A stretch of 64,000 bases of DNA from Welwitschia mirabilis (Eukaryota; Gnetophyta; Gnetopsida; Welwitschiales), in contig JBOZIK010000001.1 in assembly GCA_051453625.1 (NCBI GenBank), positions 233,512,671 to 233,576,670 of the forward strand, written 5' to 3'. The position numbers were made by a program, and so were the translations under genes. The notes beneath the pieces are model-generated. The model saw only the letters and a program-made list of their open reading frames with translations. It was not told where the DNA came from and did not search any database. Shown in pieces: positions 32,139 to 43,518 of this stretch (its first letter is position 1; the number at the start of each line of letters is the position of its first letter).

Positions 32139-33235
32139 AATTTGGATAGATCATTTAAACTTGTGGATGTGAGAAAGATCTGTTTGAATTGACTATATCA
32201 TTTTTAGTTTTTCTCTTATTACTTTCTCATCAATTTAATAAGTTTTCTTTGTGTGTAGGATAGATCCACTATTTAATTATGGATGTAAATAAGAACCCCC
32301 TAAAATTTAACCATACTTCATAACTTGTTATCTCATATTCCTATTATATCAGCAATGAAAAATTTAAAGGGAAAGTTTTAGATGTTATTAGATATTTTTA
32401 CACATGTATTAATAATTAGAATCATGGCCAACATAGAGTCACTCTTTATAATGATTAGAGTTTTGAAGATTGGCATGAATATTTCATGTCAAACATGTGC
32501 ATATATGTTTTTAATGTTGATTTCATTAAGAAAGTGCATGTTCTTATTTAACTTCCATAGGAATAAAATTCTTAGAAGTCTACCACTAGCGAGTTAATAG
32601 AATCATGAGAAAATCTATGAATTTTTAAAATGAAAAGTTGATGGATCATAATAAGACAAGCTGTAATAACTTCATCACATTACAGTATATATTCTACTTA
32701 AAGAATGAGTTGGAGCTTATTAATCTGATAACAAGTATGAATTTCTTGCATTATAAGAAAGGAAAGATGTAATAATTGATCACAGAAATAATTGATATTA
32801 AGGTGAAGGTTACTAAACTTGATCCATAGAACTAGTTTACATACATTATGTCAACTTAGTTGGATGTGTTTAGAGGATTCATCTTTATGAAGCTACATTA
32901 TGCTGTTACATGATAGTAGGTAACTACTACAAATGACCTTTATACACTGAGTAAAGATCTTATTATCACTAAGGCATAGTTCAACTTTGTCAGTACCTCA
33001 TCCTCTAAAGCCACATTCAAAGTATCACATCCTCATAGTGAATCATGTTTAAATAAGAATTATTTAAGAAATTATCATATTAATGTCAAATAATTTGATA
33101 ATAATAAACCTTTATAGAAATAGAGATCATGAATTTAGTTCTTTAGATAACTTTGAATAATATGAATCTAATACCATATTTCAAAGTTATGATTTATATG
33201 TATGAGTGAAAACATACCTCATGACAATTCTTGAA
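32139..33235 (+). other. Diffuse repeats, then possible 5' part of copia 2
   Basis: The first 190 bases continue the loose repeat interrupted by copia 1. From about 32400 to 33235 should come the leader and gag of copia 2. I see no convincing gag block; the 71-residue frame 32382-32597 is not diagnostic. Confidence 0.4.
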
Positions 33236-34830
33236 TTCTGTATATAGATGCAACTAAGGATGTAACATATAGATGTAACTATTTTGATGATTTTGCAACA
33301 TAGCCTAGTTAAGTTTACTTAGGAGACAGAACTCTAGTTTCTATATAAGGTTATGATATAGTAGCTTTCAAATGCCTTCTTTCTCATAGCAAATAATATT
33401 TCATGGTCTATATGTCTTTCTTTGAGGTTTTATATTCTCTCCCTTTTCAAATTTGTGAGAGAAGATCATTTAATCTATATGACAAAGGATTCCATTGACA
33501 TTTTTGATGTTACTTAGAACCTTATACATGGATGAAAAAATGATGCATCTTTAAGGATGTACTAGTATGTGTGAAATTTCCTTTCATAATTCACAAGAAG
33601 AAATTTTTGTATGGCATGCTCCATTGGGTCATTGTAGTTCTTATTCTTTAATTGTAATGCATGAGAATGAACACTAGTTTCTATTCTTTATTTCCTATGA
33701 TTTTCCTTAATGCAAAGCATGTGTACGGGGTAAAAAAATGTGACAACAATTTTCTCCTACTAAGTAGCATGCTGATCAAAATCTTCTGCTCATTCATAAT
33801 GATCTATGTGATTCTATACTAGTTCCTACAATCTAAGGATATTGGTACTTCATATCATTCATAGATAATTTTTCACATAAAGCTTGGGTGTGTTTTATTG
33901 GATTAAAATCTCTTGCTTTGAATGTTTTCAAGACTTTCAAAGTAAAAGTGGAAAAGAAAATTGGTAATAACATTAATAATTTCCACTTTAACATTAGCAG
34001 TGAATACACATCAATAAAATTTAAGGACTTTCTTGTTTTAAAAGGTATTTATCATCTAAAAATGCATAATATCTCAATCAAATGGCATCATTGAATGGTT
34101 CAATTAGATTATAATGGATATGACATGTTCAATAATGTATTTTAATGATCGTAAAACCTATTTGCATGATGTACTTCAATAATTGTATTAGACATTCTTC
34201 CAAAAAGAGTATATCTCCTATTAAAAGATCAAATGGATGTAAGCCTACTTTGACCCATCTCTGTGTGTTTGGATGTAAGTGCTATATCTATACTCCTACC
34301 AAATATCATGAAAAAATCTTGATGTATATGCTCCTGTTGGCATCTTTGTGGGATATCTAACCAGCTCGAAAGGATTTGTGGGTACATTTCTAAGCATCAT
34401 AAGATCCTCATCTCTTATGATGTCATTTTTTTCTAAAACTTCATAAAATGATTCTTAATTTCATATTTCCAAGCTACATCCTTTCTTTAATCTTGTACAA
34501 ATTTTGAATTTTGAGTGTATTATAGTTGAGGGGAAAGATGTGTCTGCCAATCTAAATTTCTTAGTTCCTTCTAGCTAAAATGGTTTGTCCACAATACAAC
34601 TTAGCAGAATTGAGCATTTTTGGCTACCTTGTACATCCAAACATGGTTCTAGCAGTAATTCATTAGATTATCCTAGCAATAATGCTAATAATTTCAAAAA
34701 ACAAAAATAATGTATTTGGTTAGAGTCTACTCTACAGGATGTTCATAACAACAAAAAGAAACAAACTAGAACTAAGAAAAGCTCTTGTGTATCTCTTGAT
34801 AATGATGAGCTTTACTTAACTTTTAATAGT
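33236..34830 (+). pseudogene. Copia 2: protease-zinc domain-integrase, broken by nested copia 3
   Basis: Near 33241-33300 the reading Y-I-D-A-T-K-D-V-T-Y-R matches the copia protease active site with two residues after Asp deleted. W-H-A-P-L-G-H at 33612-33632 and C-K-A-C at 33711-33722 form the zinc domain. H-N-D-L-C near 33798 carries the first integrase Asp. The frame 33888-34094 continues with V-F-K-T-F-K-V-K-V-E and S-S-E-Y-T-S, the middle Asp being replaced. The frame 34145-34360 has L-C-V-F-G-C-K-C-Y-I, the conserved block after the core. The linker runs to 34830, where copia 3 begins. Confidence 0.8.
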
Positions 34831-34835
34831 AAACC
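34831..34835. repeat. Target site duplication AAACC (left)
   Basis: Identical to 51279-51283. Together they bound copia 3, whose insertion splits the pol frame of copia 2. Confidence 0.85.
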
Positions 34836-35076
34836 TACTAGAGTATATTTTAATGAAGGTATAATAAATATACTTATATACCATACAAATTTAGCTTATG
34901 TTAATTATTATTTATTATTCTATGGGATATGATCCACTTGTTATGGATATATTATCAATATGTATCCTATTATTTATTTGTGTCTAATTATAGAAAAATA
35001 TAAACTGTAGTTCCACACCTATATCTTACCTTCATCCTCCTCTCTACTATGTTTATTGTGCTCTACAATCCCTACA
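34836..35076 (+). repeat. 5' LTR of copia 3
   Basis: Aligns with 51038-51278 throughout, for example 'tattttaatgaaggtataat', 'gtggatatattat.a.catgtat', 'cttattatttatttg', 'ctccatcctcc' and 'ttgtgct'. The start has drifted from TG to TA; the end is CA. Confidence 0.85.
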
Positions 35077-35078
35077 AT

Positions 35079-35090
35079 TGGTATATGAAC
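35079..35090 (+). other. Primer binding site of copia 3
   Basis: TGGTATATGAAC just after the LTR end, close to the initiator tRNA-Met site TGGTATCAGAGC, followed by TCGTTAAAG. Confidence 0.75.
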
Positions 35091-35092
35091 TC

Positions 35093-35798
35093 GTTAAAGG
35101 GATTCACACTTAACAATTTTTCCATCTAATCTTGTAATTCATCCCTGGATAACTATTTTGGTTGAAATCAGAAGTTTAAGTGTTTTCTATGTGGAAGGGA
35201 CAACAATTGTTGCTTTGCTGAACTGCATTTTTGAGTGTTATTTCTATCTGATGTATGCCTTCATGTAGTCCGATCTAGATATGAGCTATTAAATGGAATT
35301 ACAAAACGTCACCAGGCAAGTACGAGATGATCAAAGCCAATCAAATTATCAAACTACTTTATTGCTTAAGATGAAAATCCTACATTTGATATTCATTTCT
35401 ATGACAACTATGATTAGTTCATCCATAGTTTCAGAAATCTTCTATGATTTGCAACAACTCCATATCATGTAAGAAGTACATTTGCTAACTTTTTGCCTCC
35501 TCCAAGAAAGGAAAGCTGTGGTTCTACTTGCTCCAATTCTACTTTCATTTTTGCTGATCCTTCTCATGCATTGGCCAAGTCTGATTCGGGCAAATGAAGA
35601 AATCGTGGAGGAAGAACTGAAAAATAAGAGATCTGAGATCTTTCACTTCAAAAGATATGATTTTAGCAAGTACACAGACTTTAAATTGATGATATCTTAG
35701 TTCACTAGGGTTTTTTAGACAAAGAAATAGAGCTTTATTTGATCTAGACTAGAATTTTCTTAACTCATTATTGATGAAGGATCATTGAAAAGCACTAC
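35093..35798 (+). other. Leader of copia 3 with an unrecognised small frame
   Basis: This is less AT-rich than its surroundings. One frame near 35176-35215 reads K-C-F-L-C-G-R-D-N-N, like a Cys-x2-Cys finger. A 72-codon frame at 35482-35700 begins with a hydrophobic stretch (A-V-V-L-L-A-P-I-L-L-S-F-L-L-I-L-L) that could span a membrane, followed by a charged E/K/R-rich half. I do not recognise either. They may be captured host sequence or chance. The minus-strand chromovirus cluster interrupts the leader at 35799. Confidence 0.35.
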
Positions 35799-36310
35799 TG
35801 ACAGGTCCCAATCAGAGTTTTGATTGAATTAAAATTGTTCTACTTAGAGTGAGAGCAACCACAGGATTTAATTAAGAAAATTGCTTGCCTTTCGTATTGC
35901 TATTTGAATTATTTAAATACAATAGTAACATAACTGACTTTCTATTTTTATTGGCCACATCCTTGAGAATCAGACCAATAATGTACAATTTATTGAAACA
36001 TAACTGACTTCCTATTTTATTGGCCATATCCCTGAGAATCAGGCCAATAACATACAATTTATTGAAACATAACTGACTTCCTAGTTTATTGGCCACATCC
36101 CTGAGAATCAGGGCAATAACTTACAATTTATTGAATTTCAATACTTAATCTAAGTCTTAGTCAACAGCAAGCAACATGATTTCAAATAACAACCAGAAGA
36201 CTTCAAAACATGGCTGATAACAACCACTACCCAACTGGCTACACTCTTTAAGACATGTAAATATTAGTATATTCTTGCATGACACTCTCAAAGACCTCCT
36301 TGGTTGCTCA
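35799..36310 (-). repeat. Chromovirus LTR (left end of the cluster)
   Basis: On the minus strand it begins TGAGCAACCAAGGAGG at 36310 and ends GGGACCTGTCA at 35799. It matches the LTR at 49022-49470. It contains three 69-70-bp tandem units (35928-36135). The polypurine tract lies just outside at 36313-36330, so this is a 3' LTR. Confidence 0.85.
35928..36135. repeat. Three ~69-bp units with inverted repeats inside the LTR
   Basis: Units start ACATAACTGACTT at 35928, 35998 and 36067. Each contains TTATTGGCC and, 16 bases on, GGCCAATAA: perfect in the middle unit (36017-36025 with 36042-36050), one mismatch in the others. Inside is a second small inverted repeat, CCTGA-GAA-TCAGG. The LTRs at the right end have two such units. 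Confidence 0.85.
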
Positions 36311-36312
36311 TT

Positions 36313-36330
36313 ATTACTCCCCCCTGGAAG
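36313..36330 (-). other. Polypurine tract of chromovirus copy A
   Basis: On the minus strand CTTCCAGGGGGGAGTAAT precedes the LTR start, the usual gypsy arrangement. Confidence 0.8.
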
Positions 36331-38288
36331 TGGAACCTTATTCTCAAGGTTCAAGAAATGTGATCACAAGTTTTCAAAATTCTCCCACATAGCATCCTCA
36401 ACTAGAAGATTTCGCCATTTGACTAAGTATTCTTCCTTAAATTTTGAACCCCATTTAACCCAATACATGTCCAAAATACTCTCAAGATGCATTAGTAAAT
36501 CACTATCATTAGAAACAGGAGGAAATTCTAGGCTAGGAACATTATCTCCCCTAATTTATTGCTTCAATAAAGACACATGAAAGACTGGGTGTAGACGGGA
36601 CCCTTTTGAAAGTTTAAGTTTGTAAGCAACTTGACCAATTCATTCCTCCACTTCATAGGGACCATAGAATCAACTGGAAAGTTTCTGATATGCACTACAA
36701 AACACTGAATTTTGGCGGTATGGCTGGAGTTTCAAGAAAATAATATCACCAACTTGAAACTCAAGAGCATGACATTTGGCATCTGCTGTCTGTTTCATCC
36801 GATTAGCAGCTATGTGTAAATTAGATTTTAATTGTTGTAGAATAGCATCATGATCAATAAGACCTTTGTCAAATTTATGAATAGCACAAGTGCCTTCAAG
36901 ATAGTTAGGAATTATTGGAGGTGGTCTACCATAAAGGGCTTCAAATGGTGACATGCCTGAGAAGGAATCATAAGTGGTATTGTACTAAAATTCAACCCAT
37001 GGTAAAAATGAAAACCATTTGCAAGGTTGAGAAGAGGCGAATCAATGAAGATATTGTTTGAGAAACTAGTTTACTACTTTGGATAGATCATCCATTTGAG
37101 GATGATAGGCATTTATCATATGTAATTTGGCACTTGATAATTTAAAAAAATAATCCAAAAATGACTTAAGAATACAAGATCATGATTAGTAATAATAGTT
37201 CAAGGCATCTCATGTAATTTAACCACATTATCGACAATTTTTTTAGCCATAACCTTAGCTGTATAAGGGTGAGATAAGGCTATGAAGTAAGCAAACTTAC
37301 TAAGTCTATTAACCATCACCAATATAGCATGTTTGCCTTAGGAGGGAGAAAGGCCTTCAATAAAATCCATTGTTATATCATCCCACACCTGACAAGGGAT
37401 AGGTAGAGGCTGAAGAAGACCTACAGATATCAAAGTATCAGCCTTCACTCATTGGCAAATTTGACAAGAGGCAACATAAGCTTTAATGATTTTGTACATG
37501 GATGGCTAGTAGAATTTTTGTATCATTTATTTGTAATTTTGTAATACTCTATAATGACCTCTAAAAGTGGAATAATGAAATTCATAAAGTAATTGTGGAA
37601 GGAGTATTGAATCCAGAGGAAGTACAACCTAATTTTAATAATAGACTAGATCATTATGCCATTGGTAAGGTGAGATTGGATTTTCATTTGCCATTTAATG
37701 AAGACGTTGCATGTAGGGGTGGAACTGAGCTTCTTTTTTTAGAGTTTCCTAGATATGAACTTCAGAAACAAATATGGTAGCAAGGTAAGGACTACCTGTT
37801 ACATGTGATAAGGCATCTACAACATTATTCTCTTTTCCTGGCTTATAGATAATCTTATAATCATATCCTAGAAGCTTGGCCACCCATTTTTGTTTCTCTG
37901 GTATTGCCACCTACTATTTAAGAAGGTATTTGAAACTTTGATGATCAGTTTGGATAAAGAATTTTTGACCCAATAGATATGGCCTCTAAGTCTGAACGGC
38001 ATGAATAATTGCTAACATTTCTTTAGCATAAATGGACCAAGATCTTTTGGAAACACCTAGAGCTTTGCTCCAAAAGGCAATTAGATGTCCATCTTGAGAA
38101 AGAATTACACCAATTCCATCACTTGATGCATCTACTTCTATAGTAAATGGCCCCATAAAATTCGGCAAGGCAAGAATTGGAGTAGTTATCATGGCATCCT
38201 TTAATTTTTGAAAGGAAAATTCTATTCTTTTAACCAACCAAATTGTTCTTTCTTTAAAAGAGTCATAATAGGTCAAGCTATAAGGCAA
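36331..38288 (-). pseudogene. Chromovirus copy A: RNase H, integrase and tail, truncated
   Basis: Minus strand, read from 38288 down. RNase H (37986-38280) has F-T-I-E-V-D-A-S-S-D-G-I-G-V and S-I-Y-A-K-E-M-L-A-I-I-H. Integrase remnants follow to about 37020, with V-W-D-D-I-T-M-D-F near 37370-37395. The frame 36670-36954 reads S-P-F-E-A-L-Y-G-R-P-P-P and F-Q-V-G-D-I-I-F-L-K, the integrase end. The chromodomain tail runs from 36660 to 36340 and continues as L-P-G-G-S-N-N-E-Q into the LTR. The copy is cut on its 5' side by a 100-N gap (38289-38388). TG/CA changes relative to copy C are frequent. Confidence 0.8.
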
Positions 38289-38388
38289 NNNNNNNNNNNN
38301 NNNNNNNNNNNNNNNNNNNNNNNNNNNNNNNNNNNNNNNNNNNNNNNNNNNNNNNNNNNNNNNNNNNNNNNNNNNNNNNNNNNNNNNN
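38289..38388. other. Assembly gap (100 N)
   Basis: Separates chromovirus copy A (ending in RNase H) from unrelated sequence, so the join is uncertain. Confidence 0.95.
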
Positions 38389-39539
38389 CCATGCTTCACC
38401 TCCTGATATTTTTTCACCTCTGAGCACTGCTCTATCCTTAGCTTATGATTTTACTGAGATAGCTACTACTAGCTTATTTGCACTTTTATTACCACTCAGA
38501 CATACTCCCATATAAGGAGATAGGTTTCTCAAGGCACAGGTGAGTCATCCTAGTGACCATGTAGGAAGTAGCACACACCTCCACTATGAAATCTGCATTT
38601 AGGAAATGATAAAAACTAAGATTCGCATAACAAGGAGTATTCTTCTTTTAGAATTTAAATTGTTATGAATGATTCGAGGCCATGTTTTAAAGAATAAGTT
38701 CTAACACCATGCTTGACTAATTAAGGATAATATAGAACCAACATCTAAACTCTTTAATGATTAACTATTTCATCCTATGAGAGGCTATTATGAGATAAGT
38801 AAGTATGAATAAAGATTAAAACTTGAGGGAGCCTAATGAATGAGTAGCCTTAAAAAAATTTGTTCCATCAAGGCGAAAGTTGCTAGAATAATTTCCAAGA
38901 ATACATCTCAAGGTTGTTTCCATGATTTAGTTCTTAGAAGGGTTGTGGGTGAGGGTAGGATTACAACTATCATTCTTTATTCAATTGATAATAGGGATTA
39001 GCTCTTAGAAACTTTTTTCTTTTTTTTAAAAGAGAAGAGTAGAGACTAAAGGAAAAAGTATCTTTTTCTTATTTCAAAAGCTCTACTTGATAGAATGTTA
39101 GGAATAAATGTTATAGCAATGGTTTGGGTAGTGAGAATCCATTTGCCTTAATTCTAGAAGACCAAAGTAAAAAAAAAAAAAAAAAATGCATCCATACTAA
39201 TTTTTGGAACTCATAACAAGGTACTTCCACACTATCTAATTTGCCAAAATCCCCTTAAGCAAATTTCTTGATTTATTCTATATGTGAGAATACTTTATGT
39301 ACCAAAATACCCTTAAGCAAATTTCTTGATTTATTCTACATGTGAGAATACTTTATGGAACTGTTCAAGAGTATTTAGTTGAGCAAGCGATAAATTATAA
39401 TATGAAATGGGTTTCATAACAATAATTTCCCAAAGAATAAAACTTAATATCTTTCCTGGTAACTAGTCGTGCTAACAAATTGATTTGTTTAATATTGAAA
39501 TCGAAAATAGCCTAAAAATGAAGGCTCACTACTCGACTT
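38389..39539. other. Unrecognised AT-rich segment between copies A and C
   Basis: No chromovirus or copia sequence is seen on either strand. It includes a run of 17 A (39170-39186) and a 58-bp perfect-looking tandem duplication at 39244-39301 and 39302-39358 (two mismatches noted). Confidence 0.5.
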
Positions 39540-40321
39540 TCATGGAGTTTTCAGACGTCAAGCTCTGGTAACACACGGCAGCCTTAACCGAGCTTGAAAG
39601 AGGAGGCTTTTGGTGGCAACCTACGGTGACAACGGAAAAGCTACTGCGCTGGGTGGCTGCGGTTGAGTTATAGCACGTAGGCTGAGGCGGCGAGGAACGT
39701 GCAACAGGAAGGTAGGGTGCTGGCCGTAGGCCGTGCCTAAAGCTCGCGCATAAGACAAGGATTCTTAAATTAGTTTCAGTGGCGGTTATAATTCATTCTG
39801 GCTGATCGGACGAAGTGACATTTTGTAAAAATTAATAGACATAGAAAGGACAAGAAATAAGTTTCCAACGGAGGTTACCTCTGAATGGCAGTTAAGATGT
39901 GAGCTACAGCATTCAATCGGTGTTTTAGTTTACAATATCCCTTGAGCCTTCCTCATGAGAACCAGTTTACTGTGCGGTGACCGTCAGCATGGTTTAGACG
40001 TTGATGTAGCGCTGGCTGAACCGATGAGTTCATTGCATTGGCCTTCAACAGCAAACGCGTTATGAGTGACAAGGGAGGTTATTCATGTATTAACATGGCC
40101 CCTCTGTAAAACTTCATGAGCTTCTTCTTGTAAGCGCCTTTAAACACTGATATTGTGGGAAAAGCTCAGCGTCATGGAAACATCGGAAATTCGTTTGCTT
40201 AAGGAGAAGGATAGTAGAGTTGGAGTGTGTAAACACTGATTCAGCGCTTGTTCAATGCCTGCATCAGCCTCCCTTTGCGCAGTGGCAACGCGGTCGCTAG
40301 AAGGGCTCATTCCCTTCCCCA
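39540..40321. other. GC- and CpG-rich island abutting chromovirus copy C
   Basis: Lines at 39601 and 39661 count 35 G+C of 60, against about 17 of 60 nearby. CpG is frequent (GCGCTG, GGCGGCGAGG, GCTCGCGCA, CAACGCGGTCGC), unlike the CpG-poor elements around. On the minus strand a 60-codon frame (40140-40322) starts M-G-K-G-M-S-P-S-S-D-R and is not recognised. The border at 40322 coincides with the end of the chromodomain of copy C, whose own 3' tail and LTR are missing. It could be a piece of a cellular gene or promoter, or part of another element. Confidence 0.5.
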
Positions 40322-41100
40322 AGGTTCAAGAAACGTGATCGCAAGTCTTCAGCATTCTCCCATGTGGCGTCCTCAATTGGAAGATTTCGCCATTTGACCA
40401 AGTGTTCTTCCTCAAATTTTGAGCCCTGTTTAGCCCAACGCATGTCCAAAATACTCTCAGGCTGCATCAGTAAATCACCATTGTCGGAAACAGGCGGCAA
40501 TTCTAGGCTAGGAACATTATCTCTCCCAATTTGTTGCTTCAACAAAGACACATGAAAGACTAGGTGTAGACGGGATCCTTTTGGAAGTTTAAGTTTGTAA
40601 GCAACCTGACCAATTCGTTTCTCCACTTCATAGAGACCATAGAATCGACTGGAAAGTTTCCGATATGCCCTACGAAACACTGAATTTTGGTGATATGGAT
40701 AGAGTTTCAAGAAAACCATATCACCAACTTGAAACTCAAGAGCATGACGTTTGGCATCTGCTGTCTGTTTCATCCGATTAGCAGCTACGTGCAAATTAGA
40801 TTTCAATTGTTGCAGGATAGCATCGCGATCAATAAGGCTCTTGTCAACTTCATGAATAGCATAAGTGCCTTCAAGATAGTTAGGAATTGTTGGAGGTGGT
40901 CTGCCATACAAGGCTTGAAATAGTGACATGCCTGCAGAGGAATTATAAGTGGTATTGTACCAAAACTCAACCCATGGTAAAATTGAAAACCATTTGCGAG
41001 GTTGAGAAGAGGCGAAGCAGCGGAGATATTGTTCGAGACACCGGTTTACTACTTCAGATTGACCATTCGTTTGAGGATGATAGGCAGTGCTCATATGCAA
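40297..41100 (-). pseudogene. Chromovirus copy C: integrase C-terminus and chromodomain
   Basis: A clean 267-codon frame, the longest in the window free of N. It begins in the integrase core: H-M-S-T-A-Y-H-P-Q-T-N-G-Q-S-E near residues 2-16. It continues with F-W-Y-N-T-T-Y (47-53) and F-Q-A-L-Y-G-R-P-P-P (61-70), then F-Q-V-G-D-M-V-F-L-K-L (about 122-132). V-F-H-V-S-L-L-K-Q follows, and a chromodomain with H-L-V-K-W-R-N-L-P-I-E-D-A-T-W-E. It stops shortly after, at the border with the GC-rich island, instead of running into an LTR. A frameshift at about 41100-41143 detaches it from the rest of integrase. Confidence 0.85.
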
Positions 41101-42960
41101 TTTGGTGCCTGATAATTTAAAAAAATTCTGTCCAAAAATGGCTTAAGAATACAGGATCACGATCAGTAACAATAGTTCGAGGCATCCCATGTAATTTGAC
41201 CACATTATCAACAAATTTTTCAGCCATAACCTTAGCAAGGCTATGAAGTGAGCAAACTTACTGAGTCTGTCAACCACCATCAAGATAGCATGTTTGCCTT
41301 GGGAGGGAGGGAGGCCTTCAATAAAATCCATCGTTATATCATCCCACACCTGACAAGGGATAGGTAGGGGCTGAAGAAGACCAGCAGGTGTCAGAGTATT
41401 AGCCTTTACTCGTTGGAAAATTTGACAAGAGGCAACATAAGCTTTAATGGCTTTGTACATGAATGGTCAGTAGAATTGTTGTGCCATTCATTTGTAAGTC
41501 CGCAGTACTCTGGAATGATCTCCAAAAGTGGAACCATGGAATTCATGAAGTAGTTGTGGAAGGAGTGTTGAATCTGGAGAAAGTACAACCCGATCTTTGT
41601 AATAGACCAGATCATTACGCCATTGGTAAGGAGAACCTGGGTTGTCATTTGCCATTTGACGAAGACGCTGCATGTAGGGATGGGACTGAGCTTCTTTTTT
41701 TTTAGTTTCCCATGTATGAACTTGAGAAACAGAGATGGCAGCAAGGCAAGGACTGTCTGTTACACATGACAAGGCATCTACAGCATTATTCTCTTTTCCT
41801 GGCTTGTAGATAATCTTATAATCATACCCTGAAAGCTTGGCCACCCATTTTTATTGCTCTGGCATTGCCACCCACTGTTCAAGAAGGTATTTGAGACTTT
41901 GATGATCAGTTTGGATAAAGAATTTCTGACCCAACAGATATGGTCTCCAAGTCCGAATGGCATGAATAATTGCTAACATTTCTTTGGCGTAAATGGAAAG
42001 GAAATTGGACGTCCATCTTGAGAAATAACTGCACCAATTCCATCGCCTGATGTATCTGCTTCTACAGTGAATGACTCCGTAAAATTCGGCAAGGCAAGGA
42101 TTGTAGTAGTTGCCATGGCATCCTTTAATTTTTGAAAGGCACATTCTGCTTCTTCTGACCAACCAAATTGTCCTTTCTTTAAGAGAGCTATAAGAGGTCA
42201 AGCTATGAGGCCATAATCACAAACAAATTTCTTGTAATAGCCAGTTAAGCCTAACAAACCATGAAGCTTAGAGACATTAGTAGGCCTAGGCCAATTAAGC
42301 ATAATTTGAATTTTGCCTTGATCAACCTTTACGCCATAGGGAGTGATAATATTGCCCAAGTATTCGAATTCATATTGACCGAAGTCACATTTACTCAACT
42401 TGAAATAAAACTAATGGTGCCATAATAATTCAAAAGTTTTCTAGACATGTTCAAGGTGTGAAGACCAAGTAGGGCTATATATAAGTATGTCAACAAAAAA
42501 GACCAATATAAATTTTCTGAGATAAGGACAAAAAATGAAGCTCATAATGGCTTGAAAGGTTGAAGGAGCGTTACAAAGTCCAAAAAGAATCACTAGATAT
42601 TCATAATGCCTAGTATGAGTGTGAAAGGTTGTTTTATGAATATGGGGAGTATGAATTCATACCTGATTGAATCTAGCATGTAAGTCTAGTTTGGTAAAGT
42701 AAGATGCTCTATGGAGCTCATCTAGCATATCCTCAACTATTGGGATGGGGAACTGATCTTTGATTGTCACATCGTTGAGAGCTTGATAGTTAGTACAAAA
42801 GAACCATGTGCCATTTTTTTTTCTTGACTAACAAAACTAGAGAAGAGAAAGTACTAGTGCTTGGATGAATGAAACCCAACTGCAACATTTCATTAACTTG
42901 TTTTTTAATTTCACCCTTTTGAAAATAAGCATATCAATATGGTCGTACATTAACAAGTTC
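41101..42960 (-). pseudogene. Chromovirus copy C: RT, RNase H and integrase core
   Basis: Read from 42960 down. RT includes P-F-G-like blocks near 42570 and the connection block S-K-C-D-F-G-Q-Y-E-F-E-Y-L-G (42340-42398). The catalytic box near 42480-42510 reads F-F-V-D-I-L-I-Y, with the first Asp of the pair changed to Val. RNase H follows (42201-41851) with K-E-M-L-A-I-I-H and L-L-G-Q-K-F-F-I-Q-T-D-H. The 41488-41844 frame holds Y-K-P-G-K-E-N-N-A-V-D-A-L-S. The 41143-41460 frame has [11 protein letters not shown] and [10 protein letters not shown] of the integrase core. Frameshifts separate the parts. Confidence 0.8.
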
Positions 42961-43278
42961 TGCCCCCTCCTTCAAATGTATGTAATGATCAATTTCTCTT
43001 TATGGTGGTAAGTGTTTGGGTTCTTGAAAGATATCTTAGAACTAATGTAATAAGTGCTACATATCAGGGTGGATATTAGGTGATGGTGTGTCCATATGGG
43101 CTTGAAGATATACAGCAAAAATTGAAGATCCATGGCGAATTTCTTTAGAAAGGGCTTGAAGGGAAGTGGAGTGTATTGATTGAGTATCCAGGCCATGCAA
43201 CATGTGAGTTTGGTTGTTCCATGTGAATTCCATGGTTAATAGCTTCCAATTGCAAGAAACAGTACTCTATTACTCCAA

Positions 43279-43518
43279 TCAATGGTTTCCTAGCACTAAA
43301 TCCAATCCACTTAATGGTAAGGCATATAAAGTAAGAACAAAAGGAATACCTTGAATGAGGATAGGAACATTCTCAAATATCCCTTGATATTTCAATGATG
43401 TGCTATTTGCTATGTGGACAATAAAAGGATTAGTTGGAATGATAGACAATTGCAACATATTGACAATTCTCTCGCTAATAAAATTATGTGTGGAACCGCT
43501 GTCAATGAGTACCATCAT
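43279..43518 (-). pseudogene. Chromovirus copy C protease
   Basis: A 79-codon frame with the active-site strand M-V-L-I-D-S-G-S-T-H-N-F-I-S at residues 2-15, Asp-Ser-Gly intact. It ends with L-D-L-V-L-G-N-H, the second conserved retropepsin strand. The site looks unspoiled, but the frame is not joined to gag or RT. Sequence between 42960 and 43279 is the decayed protease-RT linker. Confidence 0.8.

Noticed and set aside
36275-36580. 101-codon + strand frame, and similar + strand frames at 40364-41120, 41463-41705 and 45072-45329
   Set aside because: These are antisense shadows of the minus-strand chromovirus pol copies.
39540-40321. GC-rich island as a plastid or mitochondrial insert
   Set aside because: Composition would allow it, but I recognise no organelle gene or tRNA in it, so I left its origin open.
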